From positions 1 through 52,512 of the IMG/VR virus record IMGVR_UViG_3300021368_000894: 52,512 nucleotides of DNA. The stretch is one strand, 5' to 3'. Shown in pieces: positions 15,378 to 25,900 of this stretch. The stretch comes from a virus. How positions within the stretch are numbered: the stretch's first letter is position 1; every line of letters begins with the position of its first letter. The notes under the pieces are model-generated. The model had not been told where the DNA came from. It did no database searches and worked only from the letters and a program-made list of their open reading frames with translations. The translations under genes were made by a program, and so were the position numbers.

Positions 15378-15904
15378 GGAGAAGCAATTTTAATAATAGT
15401 AATTACACCTGATGGAGCAGTAATAGTTCCAGTATTTCCTAATTGAGATCCTCTAAGTCTTAATGTAGAATTAGATCCAACCTGAAACAAAGCAGTTCCT
15501 GTATCACTACTAAAATTGTGGGTTCCGCCTTGCTGTGCTCCACCACCTCTACTATAGTTTGATTGATATCTGAAGGGTTGAATACTTCCATTAATATCCC
15601 ACTGGAAACCAGCATTGGTTCTAACTCCACCAGTAAGTCTACAATTAAAAGAACATTGATATGTTCCTTCATCAGCAATAGTGATGGTAGTTCCATTAGT
15701 CAAAGATGTGATACCACCAGGATCAAATACAAGTGCCAAACCATCAACATAGTTAGTAGTATTTAAATTAGTTCCACTACCAAAACTATATTTTGCTGCT
15801 AGTGTGTAAGCAGCACTTCCTGGTCTAATATCTTCTCCCGCGTAATTTTCAACAGCTGTTGCTGCTTTAATTACATCTACATGTAGTTTACCTGTTCCTG
15901 GCAT
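15374..15904 (-). CDS. C1q-like jelly-roll protein, copy 3
   Basis: 176 aa from ATG 15904 (MPGTGKLHVDVIKA). A TTG at 15919 in frame would add five residues, but GGAGG lies 8 bases before the ATG and inside those extra codons, so the ATG is chosen. It overlaps the stop of the previous gene by one base (TAATG). The jelly-roll pattern is seen in TITIADEGTYQCSFNCRL, a Gly-rich loop, and TGTALFQVGSNSTLRLRG, ending VITIIKIASP. It is the most diverged of the three tandem paralogues. A trimeric fibre-tip or surface role is inferred from the fold. Confidence 0.8.
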   Translation of the reverse strand: MPGTGKLHVDVIKAATAVENYAGEDIRPGSAAYTLAAKYSFGSGTNLNTTNYVDGLALVFDPGGITSLTNGTTITIADEGTYQCSFNCRLTGGVRTNAGFQWDINGSIQPFRYQSNYSRGGGAQQGGTHNFSSDTGTALFQVGSNSTLRLRGSQLGNTGTITAPSGVITIIKIASP

Positions 15905-16428
15905 TATGCAATCCTCCAAAGTGTGATGTAACTATCTCCAGCAATGATAGTTGTATTTTGTCCTGCCGCTCCTGCTTGACCAAATTCCATTGCAACTGTA
16001 TCTCCAGCATTTAAATTGTAAGCAGTTACCAATTCAGTGCTTGCTTCATTATGACCACTTGCTACTCTAATATACGAAGATCTAGATTCTTCAAACTGAC
16101 CGCTAGAATTAATACGAAATCTAAATCTAGGAGAATCACGAGCTGCTGAATTATTATATGCCGTACTAGCCATCACAATATACATTCCTGAAATAGGAAT
16201 GGTAATAAATGTAGCGTCATTAGACCAAGCACCAGTTTCCGACTGATTAATGATTGGAGATGTATTAAACACTGTTCTCAAAGTAAATCCAGCTGTGTCA
16301 TTTGGATTTGGATTTGCAGTCAAGTTTGTTTGATACATCGCTGTAGAATTATAACCAGTAGATACTGATCCAGTACCTTCTTTGGTTACAGTGTTTGCTT
16401 TAATTGTTGTTACTGTTAAAGATCCCAT
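15904..16428 (-). CDS. C1q-like jelly-roll protein, copy 2
   Basis: 174 aa. The N-terminus MGSLTVTTIKANTVTKEG is a fibre-attachment-type strand. The jelly-roll core includes TIPISGMYIVMASTAYNN, then SSYIRVASGHNEASTELVTA and LNAGDTVAMEFGQAG, ending SYITLWRIA. The segment S-Y-I/C-R-x-A-S-G-x-x-x-A-S-T is shared with copy 1 and, more loosely, with the 202-aa protein at 3642-4250. Two bases separate its ATG from the stop of copy 1. Function: probable fibre-tip or surface adhesin. Confidence 0.82.
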   Translation of the reverse strand: MGSLTVTTIKANTVTKEGTGSVSTGYNSTAMYQTNLTANPNPNDTAGFTLRTVFNTSPIINQSETGAWSNDATFITIPISGMYIVMASTAYNNSAARDSPRFRFRINSSGQFEESRSSYIRVASGHNEASTELVTAYNLNAGDTVAMEFGQAGAAGQNTTIIAGDSYITLWRIA

Positions 16429-16430
16429 TA

Positions 16431-16955
16431 TTATTCTGCAATTTTGTAAACTAATGCGTGACTAAAATCTAGCAATGTACAATCATTGCCATTGAATCCT
16501 GTGCCATGATAGAACTGCAATCTTAAAGTAGAACCTTGATTAAGCTGATACATAGTTGCTAATGATGTAGATGCTGTGTACTGACCGCTAGCATCTCTAC
16601 AATAAGAACCTCTAGCTTCTTCTGGTTGAGCAGATCCATCAACAACCCATCGATGCCAAACAGTCCAACGATATGAACTATCTTGGGTAGTACTCTCAAT
16701 ATATCCTACATTAGCATAGCAATAATAGATTCCATCTTCTGGAACAGTGATTTCAGAAGTAGAAACAGTAAAACCACCCTGATTAATAACAGTAGAATTG
16801 AACACATTTTTTTGTGTCCAATTAGTTCCGCCATTAGTCATGTTAGTCCCAGCAGGTCCTAATCTAACTTTGACGAGGGGGATAACTGATGATCCCCCTC
16901 CTTGTGGTGGTTCTACCGAGTTATAAAGTAACTCGTCGCATTCAATAGCACTCAT
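16431..16955 (-). CDS. C1q-like jelly-roll protein, copy 1
   Basis: 174 aa. Residues 1-60 are an N-terminal adaptor (MSAIECDELLYNSVEPPQGG). The jelly roll follows: TVPEDGIYYCYANVGYIE, RGSYCRDASGQYTASTSLAT, LNQGSTLRLQFYHGTG, ending HALVYKIAE. It has several Cys residues that the neighbours lack. GAGGAG lies 14 bases before the ATG, a rather long spacing. A late promoter box, GATAAATA, overlaps the stop of the giant fibre gene, so copies 1-3 and the oxygenase probably share a transcript. Confidence 0.82.
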   Translation of the reverse strand: MSAIECDELLYNSVEPPQGGGSSVIPLVKVRLGPAGTNMTNGGTNWTQKNVFNSTVINQGGFTVSTSEITVPEDGIYYCYANVGYIESTTQDSSYRWTVWHRWVVDGSAQPEEARGSYCRDASGQYTASTSLATMYQLNQGSTLRLQFYHGTGFNGNDCTLLDFSHALVYKIAE

Positions 16956-16979
16956 TGCTTTTGTATAGACTCCTCATTC

Positions 16980-16987
16980 TATTTATC
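16980..16987 (-). promoter_or_regulatory. late promoter box overlapping the giant gene's stop codon
   Basis: Minus-strand GATAAATA sharing GA with the TGA stop of the 3590-aa gene; 24 bases before the ATG at 16955. Confidence 0.65.
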
Positions 16988-19900
16988 AAAGTATCTGCCA
17001 GATGCCATTGACGATTACTGTATTTCCACTAGCGATAACAACGTCTCCTGTAGAGAATGCATTAGTTCCTGCAGGAACAGTTACATTTTCAGAAATAGTA
17101 GATCCTGAAGCCTTGATAATACCCTGACTATCTAACCATTGAGCACTTCCATTAGCTTGTAATCCAGACTTAGCATTAATAACACCAGTAACATCAGCAC
17201 CGCCAGTAGTGATAGTTAGAGCACCTTCAAGTCTAGATGTACCTTGAACACGAAGGCGACCAGATTCACCATTATCAGTGAAGTCCTCGCCAACATCAAG
17301 AGTATATGCTGGTGTTGTTTCACCAATACCAACTCTGGAGTTTCTGTAGATATTAGTTCCATTTTCAGTCCAACGTGAGGTGACAAACTCACTATCATTC
17401 TGATAGAGAATACCAGAGAAGTTGACATCACCAGCAACGTTTAGAGAATACTGAGTAGTGCCATTTACAAATGCAGAAGTACCAATTCCAATCTGATCAT
17501 TACCGATGAAAGTATTACCACCATGAGGATTAGCATGATGTGGAGTTCCGCTATAGACTCTAAAGTTACGGCAAGAAAGAACATTACTTGCTGTTCCATT
17601 AATAGCAGTACCACCAGAATTGGTAACCGTCATTGCAAATACAATGGTATCACCTGGATTTAGATTGGTGATAGCAGCAGAGAAGTTTCTGTACGCAGTT
17701 GCATTAGCAGCATTACCATCCAGATAAGTAACTGAATTGTAATCATCTGTAATTACAGGTGTTCCATTAACACTAATTCTATATCCATAGAATCCAGAGT
17801 TAGTTTTAGTGGACCACTTAATTCTAAGATCACCAGTCTTCTCAGCAACAAATGTATTTACATCGTAGTAATTTGAGTTGCCATTATTATTTGCTGTCTC
17901 AATTTCTCTATCGTTAAAGAATACCAGATAAGCATCCTGATCACTGTAACTAATAGCAGAAGCATTTTCTGTGTGTACTTGACCATTAACAGATAACTTA
18001 TATGGAATGTTTAATGGAGACTGACCGATACCAACATTTCCAGAACCTGTTTCAATGTCTCCACCAGCTCTTAGTAGTAGAGAAGTTGAGAGACCAGTGA
18101 TATCAGCATCTGCTCCGCTACCAGCAGCACCATTGAAATACAAATCAGCAAGAGATGTTGTCGCTGGATTATTGGTGCCATAATCAGATGGTGCTCTAAA
18201 GATGTTCCAGGTATAAGCATATCCACCATTCTGGAAAGCAATACCTTGTTCGTGTTCGTTAGTACCAGTTCTGATAGTTAAAGCACTACGGAAATCATTG
18301 CCAGTAGTGAATACATTCAACTTACCATTTTGAGATGGTGTTGCTGAAGGTGATGTGCCTACAAGTACGTTACCGTTTGCTTGATCAGCATAGATCAAGT
18401 TATTACTAGAATCAACTCTAAAGGTTCCTTCAACATCTAGTGAATCAGTAACATCAACATCCCCATTGACTGTTAGCAATCTAGTAGTAGCATTACCAAT
18501 AGTTAAGTCGCCATCAAGTGTTCCACCTGTAATTGGTAGGTTACCAGTTGCAGCACCATCTAGAGTTGCTGTAATAGTACCCGCAGCGAAGTCGCCATTA
18601 GAATCTCTGGCAACCAATTTACCATTAGCATTAGTATCATATCCTACAGGATTATTGCCATCAAGACCATCATCAAATAGTAAATTAGCAGCGTTGAATA
18701 CTACGTTATTATTGACTGTAAATGAATCATTATTAACAACTTCAACATCTAGAGTTCCTCCTCCATTGCTTCCGTTACCTCCAGATGCAATGATACGAGA
18801 ATCATATGTAACAGATGTAGAACCAGATCTGAACTCTACAGATGGTGTTGTACCACCAGAAGGATCATCTTTTCTACCAAGAGTTAACTTGCCATCTTCT
18901 AGTTTAGCACCTTCATAAACAGTTTGAGTGGTTTCATTATTAGGAGGAAGGATGATTCTATAATCAGCAAATGGTGGTCTATTAGAAGCACTACCAATAG
19001 TTAATGCGCCAGTAAATCCTCCATTAGTAATGTAACCAATGATAATACTATAGTCACCGGATGTATCTTCAGCAGATGCAGGGTTTGGTGGTACAGGTAT
19101 CTCATCATTTGTGATGATGTTTGTAATCTGGAAAGAACCTACCGCGTTTGAAGTCGAATCGTAAAGGTTAACTACCTGGAAAGAACCATTATCAATAAAT
19201 GGTAATCCTGTCAGCAATTGACCAGGAACATAAACTTCATAATATTCAAAGTTGTTGATCTTTCTAATGGTAAGGGAATCCTTTACATTAGTTTCATCTA
19301 GGTATTCTGGGATTCTGTTGGTAGATAGAATACCAAAATTAATATTGTAAGCAGTTTGATACCACTTGCCTTGCTTGTTATCAAGTTTGTCGGCATCAAG
19401 ACCAGTGTCTACGCCATCGTTTAGAGATGTCCAAACTTTATACCAACTACCAAAATTATTTGCAGGTGTAGTACCAGAACCACGAATCCATAGATTATTG
19501 TTATCAGTAAATGCTAACTGTCTTACACCACCATAAGTAGCGTCAGTTCCACTAGCACCATTTCTTGCAGTTAGTACCAAGTGACGGATACCACCATCAT
19601 CTAGTCCATCAGCAGAATTATTTTTAGTTTCTGCTTTGAAACCAGCTGGGAATTGAGATGGGTTAGAAGAAGAACTTAATGCACCTACATCTGTGTTCAA
19701 TCTCAAGGTATTACCAGAGGAACCAGAAATATTAATATTATAAGTACCAGACAATCTATCTGTTGCTAATAGACCTGCTGAGAGGTTACTAGCGTTTGTA
19801 TAGTATGTTCCTTGGAATCCGTCAAGCAAGTCAGCATTGAGGTTACTTCCATCACCAGTCTTGAGTTCTACAGAACCATTACCATCAAGTCCAACATTAA

Positions 19901-22900
19901 ATTGCGACTTCTTAAATCTAGAAACACCAACTGTGCCATAAAGATCCTGAGAGATAGTCTGCTCAGTTACTCTCTTAACATCAATAGTTGTGTTAGCATA
20001 GTTTCTAGTTACTTCACCAACTTTTGCCAAAAGAACGGCATTAGAACCTGCTCCCAATTGAGGTGGTAGTGAGGTTACTGTGAAATCTCCAGTAGTATAT
20101 CCACTACCACCGTCAGTTACAACAATGGTAGTAATATTTCCGGTTCCATTAACAGTGATGTTCGCTTTTAGACCAGAACCATTTCCACCAGTAAGTGGAG
20201 TGTCATTATATGTTCCAGGTGTGTATCCAGTGCCCTGATTAGATAGGATGATATTATCAACAAAAGCGCCGATAGTAAATGTTGATTCTAATACAAGAGG
20301 AGAACTTCCTCTTTCAAACTCAATTACTGTTCCAGAAGGGATTTCTTGAGTTAAAGTCTTATCAAGAGAGATTTCTGTAGTTCCAGCAGAAGTAACTACA
20401 TTAGTAATTAATGTATCTGCTTGGATACCAGAAACATTATTAATTACCTCATGACCTTTAAGTACATCTGAGTTAGTTGCGAAAGATAATGTACTAGAGT
20501 TAATAGCACCAGTAGCACTAGTAATAGCAAAGTATCTTGTTTCTGCTCCCTTCAGTGATTGCATGACGGGAGCGAACGCTTGGTCTCCACGTAAGAATGT
20601 AAACGAGTTAGCAGCAGCTGAGTTTTGTGCTAGTCTCGATGTGGAGATAATTCCAGATGTAATATCAGAAGCAGCAATCTGGTTAGAGGATAGTGCTACC
20701 CAGTTAGCAGCGTTAGTAGAAGAGGTATTATATACTCTAGTTAGATTGACAGTAGCACCATTGTCATCATCGATGAAGTCAGTATCCTCCATCTTAACTG
20801 CGTTAACAATGTTACCATACAATCTACTTTCAATTAGAGCAGTTGCAGTTGCTTGAGTTCCACCGCCACCAGGAGCATCAATAGTAATATTTGGATTAGC
20901 GGTATATCCTAAACCTCCAACATAACCATTGAATAGATTAATAGTCAGAGAAATAACGGAACCATTAGCAACAGTTGCGGTTACATCTGCTGCTTGAGTT
21001 GGTGTTCCTCCATCAGAAGGAGTTACAGTTACAGTTGGTGTTGATACATATCCAGAACCACCTGCTGTAATGTTTACTTTGTAAACTACACCTGCTCTAT
21101 ATTCTGTTGCCTGAATCTGAGATCCAGAACCACCTAAAGATCCACCAGAATCTCTAGAAACATACACGTCATTGACGGTGAATGCTAGAGCAGGGTTTTC
21201 ATTAAATGCTAAGAACTGACTTTCAGTATCATCATTAAGAATGAATGATTGTGATGTATCATTCTGAATAACAATGTCACCTGCAAGAGCACCACTATCT
21301 CCATAGATTGTATTTTCGCTAATTCTTGCTGCTTGATCTGCTACAGTGTAAACACTGAAAGGTCTTAGTGCAGGAATCTGATCTAGAGAAATCTTACCAG
21401 AATCAGTAAGTTCAACTAGTGCTCTAGGAACAGCGTTCGTAGAGTATGGTTTGTTGATGTAAGGTCCAAGGTTGTTAGTGATGAAGTCCTTAACCGCCTT
21501 CTGAGTTGGGATCTTACTATCAGAAGAAGTAGCGCCACCGAGTGTATTGGATGCGTCGAAACCAGTAACAACAACGTCGCCACCCTTCAGTTTCAAGAAC
21601 TCAACTTCCGAGATGGTAACCGTACCTGTGAAGGTGATAGCACCAGTTCTGTTCTCAATCTTAGCGAAAGTACCAACCTTAAAGTCACCCAGTTCGTCAG
21701 TACCAGAAACATATACACGACCGTAGTCTTCCGATACTTGCTCATTGGCATCAACCTTAACGCCACCATTCTCGGGTAGAGCATTATAGTTTGTACCAGA
21801 ACCTGCAAACTCCCAAGTGTGAGAAGAAGAGTTAACGATAGAAGGTCTGTGTAGAGAAACTTTAGGATTACCTCCATAGTTTGCTACATTGTAAGCAACT
21901 AAGTCTGTACTTAGAACAACTTGATTGGTAGCTTCATCAATTAGTTCTAAAGCATCTCCTGTTCCATTATCAAGTGTTAATGCAGAATTGAATGGAGGTC
22001 CTACAGTTCCACCAGTTAGAGATTCGATGAAGTATTCATCATCCGGGTCGGCGTTTCTATAACCATCAACTTTTACAATATAATCTTCTAGAGGTCTTCT
22101 TCCAAGATTCTCTACATTAATAATAGTTCTTCCTGTAACTGTGTTGGAGACCGAAGCAATGGTAGCGCGGATATAAGTACCACCACCTGTTGTATAACCT
22201 TGATCAAACTCATATGCATCTTTTCTGAATCCTCTTGCCCTTAGAGCAAACGTACCAAAGTTTGTAGCAGAGTTGGTGATAGATGCGTAACCACCAGATT
22301 CAGAAAGGACGCCATTTTCAGCAAAGATGACGAAGACAGAAACTAACTGGGTATAACCATCATTGGTAACCTTATATCCTGTACCACCAAATGTGATAAT
22401 AGTAAAGGCAGCAGCAACCATTGACTTACCCTGGTTGGGGAAAGATGCTGTTCCATCAAGTTCCAGACCAGGGAAAGGTGAGTTAGGTTGAGCAACCTTA
22501 TCTCCGTCGATCTCAGCACCGCCACCACCTAGGAAGGAGATAACAGAAGCGTTCTGAGTATATGGTGATGCCTCAATGATGGGCAGATCATCATATGTAG
22601 TGGTTGGAGTAATTAACTTATTATCTTGATCATACAGATAATTATTTGGTCTGCTTAGAATATTAGTTGTGTCAAATAATGTTCCATATGTACGTGTTGT
22701 TGCACCAGGAAGAATAGTTCCATCTAAAATCTGCTCAAGCAAGAGCATGGAAGTATTAATTGTAGTAGCAACATTGTTGCACATTGGTTGATCACCAGTT
22801 GTGTAAATGGCGATCGAGTTGTTTTGAGTTCTTACAAAAGTGTGAGCAGACTGTGGAAGGTGCTTGACACTATTAGAAGTTGCACTAACAAACGTATGTG

Positions 22901-25900
22901 GAGATTGTGGAAGATGTCTTACAGCATCTGCAGTAGCAGTAAGAAGTGTCGCGTAACCAACAATTCCAGAAGTAATGTTAACAGTAATCTGACCATTTTG
23001 TCTCTTGACTCCGTTAGCAGTTGCACTAACAAAAGTGTGTGCTCCTGTATATGCAGATGATCCTACCTCGATATCAAAAGTGTTTGTAGTTACGTTTTTA
23101 ATAGGTAACCAGCGACCACTTGGATAATCATATCCAGCACGAGGATATGATTTGTTGATTGGAGAAGACTCTCCTTCTGGTTGACATGAGAATGTCAATG
23201 AAGAATCATCTACTTTAATATAATCACCTTCAGTAAAGTTGTGAGAAGCAATAGTTAATGTTACGACACCGATCATAGCGTCATAAACAGCATTAGTCAC
23301 GGTGTGATCAGAAGAACCAACACTTGTGATAGATAGAGACTGTCCAGAGAAAGAATCTACTCCAGGACGTGGTAGAAGTCCACCATCAAATGTTAGTGAG
23401 TTGTCTGTTAGAATGACTCCACGACCAACACCCAGTCCATGCTGACCAATATCAAGAACTAAATCGCCAGATCCAGAATCGTAACTACCAGATGTTGGTT
23501 GGAAGTCTACATTATCAGCAGACTTGCCTGCATTAATTGTAATTGTGGTATCAGTAACTGCTGAGATAGGAATAGATCTACCAGCAAATGGATCAATTCC
23601 TGGACGTGGATAAGTCTTGGTAGACTGGTTGCCGTCCATGTCGCAAGTAAACGACAAGGAGTTGTCGTCAAGTACAATACCCGCACCAATGTATAGACTA
23701 TGTGTTCCAATAGTTAGCGTTAGTTCTCCAGAAGCAGGATCATATGTAGCAGCGGTAGGAGTAAATTGTACATCCGCCGCAGATGCTCCTACATTTACAC
23801 GAAGCGTATTTGCATCTACTACTGTTACTGGCAGATCGCTATCAAATGCTGTTTGACCAGCGCCTGGGAGGTAGTGTTCAGTCTTGTTGCTATCCATAGC
23901 ACAAGTGAACGTAAATGACTGAGGAGCAATTCTCATCGAGTTGCCACTTCCAGTCAATCCATGACCAGTTACAGTAACATCAAAGTTACCTGTAGCAGGA
24001 TCGTATGTAGCATTAGAAGGAGTGAATAGTTCTTCTAGATCCGCATTAACATCAGGGAGAATATTCCAATCCTCAAATCTAGATGCAGTGAAAGGACTAT
24101 CTAGATCAATTTCTTCTGGGACAATAAACGTTCCATTTGCTAATGCAGAAGCAAAGGTATGTGCTACACCAGCAGCAGTTCCAGCATCACCAACGTTTAC
24201 AGTGATAAGAGTATTAGCACCGGAAGTAGATACAGCAGTAATTAAAGTGCTCTTACCATAATTACGGTCTGTTGGAGTTGGACTTGCATGAGTTCCAGCA
24301 CCGCCACCAGGATCGCATGTAAATGTGAGAGCACCTTCTTTAAATGCAACTCTATCTCTGTTTTCTACAGGAACAAACGTCAGTCCCGATGTTGTTACAG
24401 TAAGAACTACATCTCCAGTTGTTGAATCGTATGTAGCAGTGGATGGAGTAACCTGGAAGTAGTTTCCATTTGTCCAGTTACGCATCGCTTGACGAGCGTA
24501 CTTACGTGCTTGTCTGAAAGCATAGATAGTTGCTCCTAACTGTGCTTCAGGAACTCCTGTAAGTGCTTGTCCGGTATAATAGTTCTCAGCAGCATTAACA
24601 ATGCCTCCATTTCCACCCAGAGCGAGATCTCTAACTAAACCAGATAGAACTAGTTCAATATCTCTCTTGCACTTGTATGCTCTGTCTGTGGATAGTTTAA
24701 GAGCAGGATAGAAAGAAATTGCATCTCTATATGATTGATCAGCAATTAGAGTTTTGTTTCTAGCAATTAGATAAGCAGCATCTAGATATGTTCCATTAGT
24801 ATTGTTAGCAAGGATATCATTAAATAAGAAGACAAGAGTGTTGATGGATGCCTCTACATCAGCACAGACTGGAGTGCCAGCAGTTGTGCTAATTACAGTT
24901 GGATCTTTATATCTACTTAGAGCAGAATACTCTGGTACATACTCTGGATTATCAGAAGTTCCATCTCCTGTAATCCAATTTCTCATAGCAAGAATAATCA
25001 ACTGTCTAGCATATTCAAATGCTCTTACAGTTTGAATAATCTCATTATCTACATAATCAACTCTAGCTCCAGCGATATAATAATTTGCTGCTTCAATAAC
25101 ATGAGCATTAGATCCATACTCAAGATCCATTAGAATCGCATTTACAAAGTGACCTACATCTCTATAGCACTTAGAATCTCCACCAGGGATATTGAATCCA
25201 GGATAAATCTTCTGACCCTGAGAACATGAAATTACAATATCTTCGATTTTAACAACTTTACCATCTTTCAGTCCGGGGATTCCTGCAGTGGTAACAGTTC
25301 CAATACCTGTAGTATTATCATATACAAATCCAGTTACAGAATACTCAGTTCCTTCAAATGTTACTGTTCCTCCAGAAACATAAGTATGAACGAAATCATT
25401 TGGATTAGTTCTTACTTGGAAAGTGTTTAGAGAAGTATCAACACCTTCTACAGCAAAATGCTTTTTAGCAAACTGATCATTTAGTTTTAGAACAACTTCA
25501 TCTTTGATGAACTCAATATTATTTCTGATTAGATTGCAAGCATCTTGATATCTTCTAGAAACATATGCTGCTCTAGAAAACTTGTTTGGAGAGTTGAGCA
25601 AAGATAATGTCATGTAAGACATTACAGACTTTACTTCAACAACTCCTGTTGGTTGGTAATTATCTGTAGTGAGAACTGTAGTCTTTTTAGGAATAACAAA
25701 TCTTCTGGATCTGCCATCAGCATCTCTCAAGATTTTATAGATTCTCTGCTTACCATTAAGGAAAGAAAGATCTGGTCCAGAAGTTGGCAAACCAGTGATT
25801 TCAATTTCTTGACCTTCTTTGAAATCATGTACATTTGATCTTCCTACGAGATCATTTGTATAGAAAATGATACCACCTAGATCTTCTGCATTACCTTCTA

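Noticed and set aside
15905-15919. TTG start for the third C1q-like gene
   Set aside because: The GGAGG ribosome binding site lies inside these codons and is correctly spaced for the ATG at 15904, which also overlaps the previous stop as TAATG.
18466-18918. Plus-strand open frames of 100-150 codons, also at 35402-35767, 41756-42163 and 44582-44947
   Set aside because: All lie opposite clearly coding minus-strand genes, have shadow-type composition and lack start signals.
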